NCBI GenBank assembly: GCA_028708425.1
Contig: JAQVYY010000011.1
Coordinates: 19,332 to 73,935, forward strand
DNA: 54,604 bases
Direction of reading: 5' to 3'
Source: Bacteroidales bacterium
GTDB lineage: Bacteria > Bacteroidota > Bacteroidia > Bacteroidales > Tenuifilaceae
In this document: positions 33,868 to 42,667 of the stretch, one piece after another
How the letters are laid out: every line of letters begins with the position of its first letter
Position numbering within the stretch: the first letter of the stretch is position 1
The notes under the pieces: model-generated
Told to the model about the DNA's origin: nothing
Database searches by the model: none
What the model saw: only the letters and a program-made list of their open reading frames with translations
Made by a program: the position numbers and the translations under genes

Positions 33868-34760
33868 ATACCCTATTGTGGGTTAACCCAGAAAACCACC
33901 AACAGCCAAAGACTAGAAAAGCGGTGAGCAGTAAGCAGTGAGCAGTGAACAGTAAGCAGTGAGCGGTGAGCAGTAAGCAGTGAGCGGTGAGCAGTGAACA
34001 GTGAGCGGTGAACAGTGAGCGGTGAGCAGTGAGCGGTGAGCAGGAAGTTGCGGGTTGCGGGTTTCTAGTTGCGAGTTTATGCACCCGAATAGGCATCGCA
34101 TAACGTAGAAGATTTTATTGCCACAGTGGAACACGGTGTACAAAAAACAGTAAGCAGTAAGCGGTGAGCAGTGAACAGTGAGCGGTGAGCAGGAAGTTGC
34201 GGGTTACGGGTTTATGCACCCGAATGGGCATCGCATAACGTAGAAGATTTTATCGCCACAGCGTAGCTCAGTGTAAAACACGGTGGAACAAAACAGAAAA
34301 AAATATTTCCACAGTGTTACTCAGTGTACAACACAGTGAAACACAGTGAAATAAAACAGCGAATAATTCTTTTCCACAGCGTAACTCAGTGTACAACAAA
34401 GCGCAACACAGTGCAACAAAACAGAGAAAAAATATTTCCACAGTGTTACTCAGTGTACAACACAGTGAAACACGGTGAAATAAAATAGAGAACAATTCTT
34501 TGTCACAGTGTAACTCAGTGTACAACACAGTGGAACACGGTGAAATAAAACAACATAGTGTCAACGCAAAACTCGAAACACCAACACAATCTGTGCTAAT
34601 CAGTGTAATTTGTGGACAAAAACAGTGAGCAGTGAGCGGTGAGCAGTAAGCAGGGAGTTGCAGGTTGCGGGTTGCGGGTTTCTAGTTGCGAGTTTGCGCA
34701 CCCGAATGGTCATCGCAAAACGTAGAACGTAAAACGCCAACAGCCAACCCAACATCCAAC
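33868..34760. repeat. mosaic intergenic repeat array 8 with heptamer tract
   Basis: From 33921 to 34043 there are 17 consecutive heptamers of the form GCRGTRA (some ACAGTGA), followed by the TTGCGGGTTTCTAGTTGCGA and CCGAATAGGCATCGCATAAC blocks. A shorter second pass leads to four CACAGTG/CACAGCG units (about 34256-34540). The array ends with ATCTGTGCTAATCAGTGTAA, further heptamers, TTGCGGGTTTCTAGTTGCGA and ACCCGAATGGTCATCGC near 34715. It is the last array of the window and marks the border between the glycan locus and the signalling operon. Confidence 0.88.
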
Positions 34761-35014
34761 AAGCACCAATTAAGCATTCCTAAATTCAACAAATAAAAGT
34801 GCTCAAAAATTAAAACACTTCATATCCTTTGCTATTTAGATAACTATGTATATTTTTAACAGGTTAATTACACCATCATAATAAACGATTAGATAAGGCT
34901 ACACATACTCAATAGTCCATTTTTATAAGGCAACAAAAATGGGCTTTTGCTCGTATTAGTAGTTTATAGAGGTTAAAACAACGGGAATACAGAGCTTAGT
35001 AACATCAATTTTTT
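34761..35014 (+). promoter_or_regulatory. upstream region of the cheR-siaC operon
   Basis: This 254-bp tract is free of repeats. TTG at 34829-34831 and TATATTTT at 34849-34856 form an imperfect promoter (17-bp spacing, last G replaced by T), which would give a leader of about 150 nt. A hairpin CCATTTTT / AAAAATGG (34917-34924 and 34935-34942) lies in that leader, followed by GGGCTTTTGC. I see no named riboswitch. The regulatory meaning is uncertain. Confidence 0.35.
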
Positions 35015-35854
35015 ATGGTTGTAACAGATCAGGATTTACAATATTTCGTAAACACCTTAAAGAACTCATCAAAATACGACTTTAGCGAGTATTCCGATAA
35101 GTCTCTGAAACGTAGGCTGCAAAAAGTTCTCACCGACTTTAACCTTGATATCCCTAGCCTGCTTTCGGCCATAAAGAATAAACCCGATTTCAGCGAAAAA
35201 ATTGTGAGAGAGATAACCGTTAACACAACCGAACTCTTTCGCGATCCTCAGGTATGGCACATGCTACGAACGCGCATTTTACCCAAGCTTAAGAACAATA
35301 AAAACATAAATGTCTGGCATGCAGGATGTTCCACGGGTCAGGAGGTTTACTCCTTAATGATACTCCTTAACGAAATGGAAATGTTCGAAAAGGCAAAGGT
35401 ATTTGCATCGGACCTAAATACCGACGTGCTCGAAATGGCGCAAAAAGGTGAATACAAGTATCGTTTCAACATTGGCTATCTCGATAATTTTGATAAGGTT
35501 ATTAAGCAAAACCCATTAAACTACGAAGAATTTAACGATGTACCCTACGAAAAATACTTTGAGATTAACAAATCGAAGGACACCATCACCATGAATAGAT
35601 TTTTAACCGAAAAACCCATCTTCCGTAAGCACGATTTGGTTAAAGACGGCAACCTCTTTTTTGCAAAATTCGACCTTATACTCTGCCGAAATGTGATTAT
35701 TTACTTTAACTATTCGCTTCAAAATAAAGTTTTCGACCTATTCCACTCAAACCTATACAACAAGGGAACCCTACTGCTAGGAATGCACGAAACGATTCTG
35801 GGCCCTTGGGCCAATAAGTTCGAAAAAATAGGACAAGCATACATAAAGAAATAG
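35015..35854 (+). CDS. cheR: CheR-type protein methyltransferase
   Basis: A 279-residue enzyme that methylates glutamate side chains with S-adenosylmethionine. The N-terminal helical CheR domain includes SDKSLKRRLQKVL (about 27-39), and the link VNTTELFRDPQVW (69-81) is a family hallmark. The SAM-binding loop VWHAGCSTGQEVYSLMILL (100-118) is intact, followed by VFASDLNTDVLEMAQKGEY and LILCRNVIIYFNYSLQNKVF (about 226-245). In chemotaxis CheR adapts receptors. Here no receptor with an MCP signalling domain follows; the neighbouring sensor has a glutamate- and glutamine-rich coiled coil instead. It starts the operon, 8 bp before the sensor gene. Confidence 0.92.
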   Translation: MVVTDQDLQYFVNTLKNSSKYDFSEYSDKSLKRRLQKVLTDFNLDIPSLLSAIKNKPDFSEKIVREITVNTTELFRDPQVWHMLRTRILPKLKNNKNINVWHAGCSTGQEVYSLMILLNEMEMFEKAKVFASDLNTDVLEMAQKGEYKYRFNIGYLDNFDKVIKQNPLNYEEFNDVPYEKYFEINKSKDTITMNRFLTEKPIFRKHDLVKDGNLFFAKFDLILCRNVIIYFNYSLQNKVFDLFHSNLYNKGTLLLGMHETILGPWANKFEKIGQAYIKK

Positions 35855-35862
35855 CTTTAACC

Positions 35863-37728
35863 ATGAAAACACTAAAAAACATAAGCATAAACCAGCAGAT
35901 AACCATTGCATTAGCAGGGGTTATGGCTATTATGCTGTGTACAATGGGGCTCGTATTTTATAACAGCTTTAAAATTAAGCAGATACAACACATCGAGAGT
36001 CAGATGTTTACATACCTCGACAATATGACTGCGCTAATAAATGAGGTAGAAAAACACGCAGACAATGGTTCTATCGAGAGCAATTACGCTGCTCTTAAAC
36101 CCCACTTTAATTCGCCCGCTTTTTACTCAAACAGCTACCCCTTTATTGTTGATAACTCTGGAAATTATATTATACATCTATATCGTGAAGGTCAGCGAAT
36201 GCTGCGTGAACACCTAAATACAATGGTTTCGTCAACCGAAAAAAAGGGGTCGTATAGCTACACCGAGCTATTCCAAAATCGGAACAGGACAGTAACGGTT
36301 TTCTTCCAAAAAATCGACTCGTACAACGCCTTTATTTGCATACCCGTTAATGTGCCCCTTGTAGTTAAAGAAAAAAGGTTAAACACTTTATACTTCGCGC
36401 TTCTAGTAGTACTCTTTTTAACCATTTTCGCAGTATTTACAGGGTTTTTGCTAAAACCATTTCTTCGGAACATCGGGCTTATCAACAATAAAATATCAAA
36501 GCTAGCCAAGGGCGAAAAGGTTGAAACGCAACCCTACCAAAGGAACAATGAGATAGGCAGGTTAACACAATCGCTAAATAACCTTATACACGGCATCGAA
36601 AAGAATAGCCAATTTGCCTCAGAAATCAGCCAAAACAACCTATCAACCAACTATACACCCCTGGGGGCAAACGATAAGTTGGGTAACTCGCTACTGAAAA
36701 TACGAGAAAATCTTAACCTCGCACTAAAAGAGGAAGAAAAGCATAAGCTCGAAGATGAGCAAAGGAACTGGGTTAACTCCGGGCTGGCAAAATTTGCTGA
36801 TACTCTTCGGCAAAACAACGATAACCTCCAGCAGCTGGCTGATAACGTTACACAAAATCTTATAAACTACCTAGATGCAAATCAGGGTGGGCTATTCATT
36901 CTCAATGAGGACGATGAGAAAAAGCCGCACCTTGAATTGCTCTCTATATTTGGATACAACAGAAAAAAAGTTAAGCAAAAAACGATCCTGCTAGGCGAGG
37001 GCCTGGTTGGCAATGCAGCAATCGAAAAACAAACCATACACCTAAAGGAGATACCCGATAACTACCTGGAAATAACATCAGGGTTAGGCGATGCACCACC
37101 AAAAACATTACTAATAGTACCGTTAAAGGTGGAGGATCAAGTTTTTGGAATAATCGAAATAGCCTCATTTAACAACTTTAAGCCCTACGAAGTTGAATTT
37201 GTTGAGAGAGTTGGCGAAAGCATTGCATCAACCCTTTCGGCAGTAAAAAACAGCATTCGCACATCGCAGCTACTTGAGCAATCGCAACAACAAAGGGAAG
37301 AGATGGCTGCGCAGGAGGAAGAAATGAGACAGAATATGGAGGAGATGCAGGCTACGCAGGAAGAGATGGCCCGCAAAACGCTAGAAATGGATGGAATGAC
37401 ATCGGCAATAAACGAAGCGATGCTTTATGCAGAGCTCAATGATGAAGGAAAAATTCTGAATATCAACACAAACTTCCTAAACCTGCTCGACTTCACAAGA
37501 AGTGAGATTGAGCAACAACCCATTATCAAATTTATCCACCCATCCAACGCCAAGGATTTCGATCGGCACTGGAAGGAAATATTGCAAGGCAACGCCTTTA
37601 AGGGCACCCTTAGCTGGACAAACCGAAATAATGCAAAGTTTCAAATAATAAGTAGCTTAGCACCTGCTTTTGATGAGTTGGGAAATATATATAAGGTTTA
37701 CCTAATAGGACAAGATATTACCTCTTGA
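35863..37728 (+). CDS. Cache-HAMP-GAF-PAS transmembrane sensor without output domain
   Basis: A 621-residue membrane sensor. TM1 lies at about 13-33. A periplasmic single-Cache-like domain (about 34-175) contains YPFIVDNSGNYIIHLYREGQ. TM2 lies at about 178-200, and HAMP follows with ISKLAKGEKVET and RNNEIGRLTQSLNNL (about 212-245). A GAF domain (about 315-455) has GGLFILNEDDE, LLGEGLVGNAAIEKQTIHL and LIVPLKVEDQVFGIIEIASF. A highly charged coiled coil (about 465-515) repeats EEM steps such as AAQEEEMRQNMEEMQATQEE. A PAS domain ends the protein (about 520-620). No histidine kinase, GGDEF or MCP hairpin is present, so the signal must be passed by protein contact or by methylation of the coil (inference). 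Confidence 0.85.
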   Translation: MKTLKNISINQQITIALAGVMAIMLCTMGLVFYNSFKIKQIQHIESQMFTYLDNMTALINEVEKHADNGSIESNYAALKPHFNSPAFYSNSYPFIVDNSGNYIIHLYREGQRMLREHLNTMVSSTEKKGSYSYTELFQNRNRTVTVFFQKIDSYNAFICIPVNVPLVVKEKRLNTLYFALLVVLFLTIFAVFTGFLLKPFLRNIGLINNKISKLAKGEKVETQPYQRNNEIGRLTQSLNNLIHGIEKNSQFASEISQNNLSTNYTPLGANDKLGNSLLKIRENLNLALKEEEKHKLEDEQRNWVNSGLAKFADTLRQNNDNLQQLADNVTQNLINYLDANQGGLFILNEDDEKKPHLELLSIFGYNRKKVKQKTILLGEGLVGNAAIEKQTIHLKEIPDNYLEITSGLGDAPPKTLLIVPLKVEDQVFGIIEIASFNNFKPYEVEFVERVGESIASTLSAVKNSIRTSQLLEQSQQQREEMAAQEEEMRQNMEEMQATQEEMARKTLEMDGMTSAINEAMLYAELNDEGKILNINTNFLNLLDFTRSEIEQQPIIKFIHPSNAKDFDRHWKEILQGNAFKGTLSWTNRNNAKFQIISSLAPAFDELGNIYKVYLIGQDITS

Positions 37729-37793
37729 AAAGCGGTACAAACAGCTTAAACTAAAAATGGTACAGGGGTATAACCCTAAATAAAGTTAAGAAA

Positions 37794-38630
37794 ATGAACC
37801 GATACGAAATAGGCATAGTTGAAACCAGAAACGTTCTGAAAGCACTGCTCGATACCCATGGGTACGATTTTAGGGACTATGCCCTTACTTCGCTAAAACG
37901 ACAACTAGAGGGAGTAATCACTAAGCATGGACTGAGAGATCCAGAGGGATTAATCCAGCGGCTAACCAATAACCACAAATTTCTTGAGCAGTTTTTAAAA
38001 GATATTACCCCCGAAACCACTGAGATGTTCAGAGATCCAAGCCTTTGGAGAGCCCTGCGCGAGGATATTATTCCTGAAATTGCTAAGAGCTCTACCAGGC
38101 TTAAAATTTGGGTTGCCGCTTTCGACTCGGGCGAGGAGCTCTACTCCATATGCATCCTGCTAAAAGAGATGGATTTACTCGATAAATTCCAAATTTTCGC
38201 CTCAACCATAAGCGACGAGGTTACAAAAAAAATTAAGCTTGGCCTTTTAGATGCCAAGCAGCTTGAGGTTAACGAAGCCAATTACGCACGATCCAATGGA
38301 ACAAGAGCCTACAAGGATTACTATTCCTCGGTAAACACTTCAGGAACATTTGAAATAGACAATACCCTTACAGAAAATGTAACCTTTTTAAAACAAAACA
38401 CATGCTTTAACAACCCACCCGCAGGGATTAAGCTAGTACTCTTCAGAAATCAACTTATCTATTTCAACCCAACGCTTCAGGATAAAACCTTACAGGTTAT
38501 TTATGAGAGCCTTATGTCTGGGGGCTATTTAACAATAGGGGCAAAGGAAACTTTGGAAAATACAAACTCAAGCAATAAGTTTACCGTAGTAAATGACAGG
38601 GAAAAAATTTACAAGAAAAAAAACACTTAA
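37794..38630 (+). CDS. CheR paralogue with degraded SAM site (pseudo-enzyme)
   Basis: A 278-residue protein that aligns with the CheR at 35015 over its whole length: YALTSLKRQLEGVI (29-42), PETTEMFRDPSLWRALREDI (73-92), KIWVAAFDSGEELYSICILL (104-123), IFASTISDEVTKKIKLG and LVLFRNQLIYFNPTLQDKTL. The SAM loop GCSTGQE has become AFDSGEE, and CRNVIIYF has become FRNQLIYF, so the cofactor site looks lost while the fold is kept. It is therefore more likely a binding partner, scaffold or inhibitor than a methyltransferase. The reading frame is intact and codon use matches its neighbours. It lies 11 bp before cheB. Confidence 0.82.
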   Translation: MNRYEIGIVETRNVLKALLDTHGYDFRDYALTSLKRQLEGVITKHGLRDPEGLIQRLTNNHKFLEQFLKDITPETTEMFRDPSLWRALREDIIPEIAKSSTRLKIWVAAFDSGEELYSICILLKEMDLLDKFQIFASTISDEVTKKIKLGLLDAKQLEVNEANYARSNGTRAYKDYYSSVNTSGTFEIDNTLTENVTFLKQNTCFNNPPAGIKLVLFRNQLIYFNPTLQDKTLQVIYESLMSGGYLTIGAKETLENTNSSNKFTVVNDREKIYKKKNT

Positions 38631-38640
38631 TATCTAAATA

Positions 38641-39204
38641 ATGTATAAGGCAGTTATTATAGGGGGCTCAGCAGGCAGTTTTCAGGTTATTACCCGAATA
38701 CTTAGCTCTTTGCCCGAAAATTTTCCGCTTCCGATATTGCTAAGCCTCCATAGGCTAAAGCATGTTCGAAGCGGATTTGTTGAGGCGCTCTCCATTAAAT
38801 CTGCCATCCCGGTTGTTGAGCCATGCGATAAGGATCAGATTAAACCTGGAAAAGCATACCTTGCGCCGGCAAACTACCACATGTTTATTGAGCTAGGAAA
38901 TAGGTTTGCACTATCAACCGAACCCTCTGTAAATCATTCTAGGCCATCAATAGATCTTTCGTTTATAACCGCTGCTCAGGTTTACCGCGAAAAGGTGGTG
39001 GGTATTATCCTTTCCGGTGCAAATAAGGATGGAGCCTACGGGTTAAAAAAAATTAGCGATTACGGAGGAACTACCATCGTGCAGGATCCTGAAGAATGCC
39101 AGGTGAAAACAATGACCGAGACATCATTAAAACTCACAAAGGTTGACCATGTATACAAAACAGAGCAGATTGTTAGATTTTTACAAACCATAAAACGAAA
39201 ATAA
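38641..39204 (+). CDS. cheB: receiver-less CheB-type methylesterase
   Basis: A 187-residue protein that is only the catalytic domain of CheB: AVIIGGSAGSFQVITRILSS (4-23) with nucleophile S10, LLSLHRLKHVRSGF with H37, GKAYLAPANYHM (70-81), and GIILSGANKDGAYGLKKISD (121-140) with D130, which together form the Ser-His-Asp triad. It would remove methyl groups (or deamidate Gln) on the target of CheR. The N-terminal response-regulator domain that normally controls CheB by phosphorylation is absent, so control must differ. It is one base apart from the next gene (39206). Confidence 0.9.
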   Translation: MYKAVIIGGSAGSFQVITRILSSLPENFPLPILLSLHRLKHVRSGFVEALSIKSAIPVVEPCDKDQIKPGKAYLAPANYHMFIELGNRFALSTEPSVNHSRPSIDLSFITAAQVYREKVVGIILSGANKDGAYGLKKISDYGGTTIVQDPEECQVKTMTETSLKLTKVDHVYKTEQIVRFLQTIKRK

Positions 39205-39205
39205 G

Positions 39206-40015
39206 ATGCCCACAAAAATCTTTAAAAACAGCCCAAGATTTAGCTCTGGCATTCTTCTTATTTTGCTAATTGTAAGCATACTGGGAATGTTTTTTAGCCT
39301 GCACAACAACATAATTAAAGCTGATGCTAAAACACCTATTCTCGCCGTTGCGCTAGCAATTATTGCCATAATAGTAGCTTTACTTATATATCAAAAATTC
39401 ACAAAACACAGGGTAGAACTAAAAAAGGCAAGCGCCGAGCTAAAACAGCTAAAAGAGACCATTAATAGCAGCAAAGAAGCATCCCAAGACGAGAAAAACC
39501 TAGACGATAATAGCGATACAACTACACAAATCGACTCAAAGCAAGAGGCCACCAACCTTATCCCCACCGATAAATTTGATGGTACCGAAAAGTTTCTTGA
39601 GAAACTTCTTTCAAATATTGCAAAAAAACACGATATTGTTCAAGCTGTAGCATTTGAAAAGAGTCCCAGCACAGACCAATTTCAAATGGTGGCATCATAC
39701 GCTTACTTTTCCGAAACCGAACCCCCAACATTTACCGAGGGAGTTTCGCTTCCCGGACAGGTAGCAAAAAATAAGGTAGCGCTTAACCTAGCCGAGGTTC
39801 CGGCCGATTATACAACTGTTCTCTCGGGATTAGGAAAAGGCGCACCGAGCCATCTGCTAATTATACCTATTTTAGACAGTGAACAACGCTGTAACGGGGT
39901 TATCGAACTCTCGTCATTTTCCGCTTTCGATGAGAGCAAGGTAACAATTTTCGAAAACCTGGGGATTATGCTGGGTGAACGCATTAAAACTATTGGCAAA
40001 AGCATAAAGGAATAG
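39206..40015 (+). CDS. membrane-anchored GAF-domain protein
   Basis: A 269-residue protein with two membrane helices (about 12-32 and 45-62: GILLILLIVSILGMFFSLH and ILAVALAIIAIIVALLIYQ), a short coiled coil and acidic linker (about 70-115), and a GAF domain (about 125-265) with FLEKLLSNIAKKHDIVQAVA, FTEGVSLPGQVAKNKVALNL and LLIIPILDSEQRCNGVIELS. The GAF part resembles those of the sensors at 35863 and 40017 (LGEGLVGNA, IGEGLIGQC), so all three may read the same or related ligands. No catalytic domain is present. It is 1 bp from the next gene. Confidence 0.78.
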   Translation: MPTKIFKNSPRFSSGILLILLIVSILGMFFSLHNNIIKADAKTPILAVALAIIAIIVALLIYQKFTKHRVELKKASAELKQLKETINSSKEASQDEKNLDDNSDTTTQIDSKQEATNLIPTDKFDGTEKFLEKLLSNIAKKHDIVQAVAFEKSPSTDQFQMVASYAYFSETEPPTFTEGVSLPGQVAKNKVALNLAEVPADYTTVLSGLGKGAPSHLLIIPILDSEQRCNGVIELSSFSAFDESKVTIFENLGIMLGERIKTIGKSIKE

Positions 40016-40016
40016 T

Positions 40017-42629
40017 ATGACAAGTCATAATACAACCACATCCGATAACGCCAAAAAGGCAATTACAACAAAAGTTGTTATTGCTGGTGTTGTGGGTATA
40101 GTGATAGTTATTTCAACATGGATTTTAGAATTTACAACGCAAGGCATTGCATTCTCATTAAAGGGAATTGGCACCATTCACCAAAGCACACCGTCGGTAT
40201 GGATAGTTAACCTCCTACCCTTCGCCCTAGCTTATTTTACTTACATAATGGTGAAAAAACAGCAGCAAAAGCTCCATAAGCTCCAAAAGGAGCTGAACGA
40301 AAGGGATAAAGGGATAAACAAAAATGCACTCTTCGCAAAAACAATCGGCGAGGGCAACTACAATGCACCGTTTGAACTTACTAATAACGACGATATACTG
40401 GGGAAATCTCTCCTCGTAATGCGCGACAACCTGCTCAGCAACAACATGAAAGAGGCAGAGCAGAACTGGATTACAAAAGGAAAAGACGAAGTATCACATA
40501 TCCTAAGGCTACACAACAACATCGAGAACCTTTCGTACGAGGTTTTGGTTAAGCTCATTAATTACATCAACATTATTCAGGGTGCGCTATACCTGTACGA
40601 TGAGGATACCAAGGAGCTATCGAGCTTGGCAACCTATGCGTACAACCGAAAAAAATATGTTAACCAGAAATTTAAAATCGGAGAAGGACTTATTGGCCAG
40701 TGCGCATACGAACAGGACATAGTATACCGAACCGAAATACCCGACGATTACACCACCATTACCTCGGGTATTTTAGGCGATAAAAAACCCAAAAGCCTAA
40801 TTATTGTTCCGCTTGTTACCGACGAGAAGCTGCAGGGGGTTCTGGAATTTGCCTCAATAGAGGATAGCATTCAGGAAAAAACCATCCGCTTTTTGCGTGA
40901 AATGGGAGAAATAATTGCCCGTACAATTTTTAACCTGAGCATTAACCAAAAAACCGAAAAGCTACTTCTCGAGGCCCAGCAAATGACGCAAGAGCTCAAG
41001 GAGAATGAGGAAGAGCTTCGTCAGAATGCTGAGGAAATGAGGTCAACCCACGAAGAGCTCGAGCACTCGAACCATCAGCTCGAATCGAAAATCCAGGAGG
41101 TTGAAAACGCCCAGAAAAGGCTTCACTCGCTCCTCGAGAATGCCTCGGAAATTATTTCGATATACAGCAGCAGCCAAAAATTAACCTACATTAGCCCATC
41201 GGTAACTAAAATACTTGGCTACACACCGCAAGAAATGATGGATGGAAAGGATATTGACAGGCTAACCCGTAGGGGCGAGCAGGAGCTCACCCGAATGTTC
41301 CAAAAGCTGCTCGATACACCACATATTCCCATTACCATTCAGTACACCTTTATGAAGAAGCAAGGGGCCAGAATATACCTTGAGGTAACGGGGCGAAATC
41401 TGCTCGAAGACCCAGCAATTAATGGCATAATACTCAACTCACAAGATATAACTGAACGCAAGCGAGCCGAAAAGGAAGAACGTATGCGGAGCAAAATGCA
41501 AGCCCTTTCGGAAAATTCGCCCGATATGATTATGCGCCTCAATACTAGTGGTCAAATTTTTTATGCCAACCCAATGGTTGAGAAATACCTTGGGATACCC
41601 GTTAAAGATCTGATTAACCAAACCCTTAACTCGGTCGAACTAAATGAGGTTCTTTTAACCTACCTGAAGGAAACCATAAAAGCCATACGGGCTGATAAAA
41701 ACACCATTGAAAGTGATTTAACTTTCCAGTCGAAGCTAGGCGAAACCATAATGCATATCTCGGCCATCCCTGAATTTAACGAGAATGAGCTGGAAACCAT
41801 CCTCTTTGTTAGTCATGACATTACCGAAGCTAAACGCATTGAAAAAGAGATACAGGATAAAAACAGAAAAATCACCGAAAGCATCAATTACGCTCAACGC
41901 ATTCAAACATCAATACTACCAAACAATCGTATTATAAGGCAGTACCTCCCAAAATCATTTATATACTATAAACCCCGCGATGTGGTAAGCGGCGACTTCC
42001 CTTGGTTCTTTGTAAAAGATGACTATATTTACATCGCTGCTGTTGATTGCACTGGTCATGGCGTTCCGGGAGCATTGCTCTCTTTTATTGGATACTTTAC
42101 GCTAAACAACGTGGTTGACCACGATGCCAGCTACTCGGCAGGCAAAGTGCTCGACTTACTACATTACGGGGTTCGAAAAACCCTAAAACAGGATAGACCC
42201 GATGCTGATGCTCGCGATGGAATGGATATTGCACTATGCAAAATTTGCCTTAAAACCAAGGAACTGCAGTATTCGGGAGCACACAGGCCTTTATACCTTC
42301 TCCGAAACAAGGAGTTGCAAGAATTTAAAGGCGACCGCAAGGCCATTGGCGGGATTCCACATCCCAGAAAAAAAGAGGAAGATTTTATAAATTATAAAAT
42401 AAAGATAAAACCCAACGATAAGATATTCTTTTTCTCCGATGGATTAACCGATCAAATTGGTGGAGAAGATGGGAGAAAGTACAGACCACAAAGGGTTAGA
42501 AAGTTTATAACCGAAAATCAATCGTTTACAATGCCCCAATACTACGATCTTTTCGTCAATGATTTCGAAGAATATATGGGTAATAACAAGCAGATTGATG
42601 ATGTTCTATTAATAGGAATTGAGTTCTAA
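40017..42629 (+). CDS. SiaA/RsbU-like GAF-PAS-PAS-SpoIIE phosphatase
   Basis: An 870-residue membrane protein. Two N-terminal helices (about 19-37 and 61-79) are followed by a GAF domain (about 165-315; FKIGEGLIGQCAYEQDIVYR), a coiled coil with EENEEELRQNAEEMRSTHEE-like sequence (about 325-372), PAS-1 (about 375-485; SEIISIYSSSQKLTYISPSV), PAS-2 (about 495-615) and a PP2C-like SpoIIE phosphatase (about 650-870). The metal-binding aspartates appear in RDVVSGDFPWFF, AVDCTGHGVPGALLSFIG, FFSDGLTDQIGG and QIDDVLLIGIE. It should dephosphorylate the SiaC-like protein at 43255, opposing the SiaB-like kinase at 42668. The large sensory part makes it the integrating point of the operon. Confidence 0.9.
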   Translation: MTSHNTTTSDNAKKAITTKVVIAGVVGIVIVISTWILEFTTQGIAFSLKGIGTIHQSTPSVWIVNLLPFALAYFTYIMVKKQQQKLHKLQKELNERDKGINKNALFAKTIGEGNYNAPFELTNNDDILGKSLLVMRDNLLSNNMKEAEQNWITKGKDEVSHILRLHNNIENLSYEVLVKLINYINIIQGALYLYDEDTKELSSLATYAYNRKKYVNQKFKIGEGLIGQCAYEQDIVYRTEIPDDYTTITSGILGDKKPKSLIIVPLVTDEKLQGVLEFASIEDSIQEKTIRFLREMGEIIARTIFNLSINQKTEKLLLEAQQMTQELKENEEELRQNAEEMRSTHEELEHSNHQLESKIQEVENAQKRLHSLLENASEIISIYSSSQKLTYISPSVTKILGYTPQEMMDGKDIDRLTRRGEQELTRMFQKLLDTPHIPITIQYTFMKKQGARIYLEVTGRNLLEDPAINGIILNSQDITERKRAEKEERMRSKMQALSENSPDMIMRLNTSGQIFYANPMVEKYLGIPVKDLINQTLNSVELNEVLLTYLKETIKAIRADKNTIESDLTFQSKLGETIMHISAIPEFNENELETILFVSHDITEAKRIEKEIQDKNRKITESINYAQRIQTSILPNNRIIRQYLPKSFIYYKPRDVVSGDFPWFFVKDDYIYIAAVDCTGHGVPGALLSFIGYFTLNNVVDHDASYSAGKVLDLLHYGVRKTLKQDRPDADARDGMDIALCKICLKTKELQYSGAHRPLYLLRNKELQEFKGDRKAIGGIPHPRKKEEDFINYKIKIKPNDKIFFFSDGLTDQIGGEDGRKYRPQRVRKFITENQSFTMPQYYDLFVNDFEEYMGNNKQIDDVLLIGIEF

Positions 42630-42667
42630 ATTGTTTATTATCGGTAAATTATTTAATTTTACGGGCT

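Noticed and set aside
1-34760. Integron attC sites or a phage-type cassette array
   Set aside because: No integrase or recombinase gene is present, and the repeats lack the paired R/L core sites of attC. Only the functional analogy of cassette exchange is kept as a hypothesis.
37794-38630. Reading the second CheR as a pseudogene
   Set aside because: The frame is intact, the length equals that of CheR, and changes are concentrated at the SAM site; a maintained pseudo-enzyme fits better than decay.
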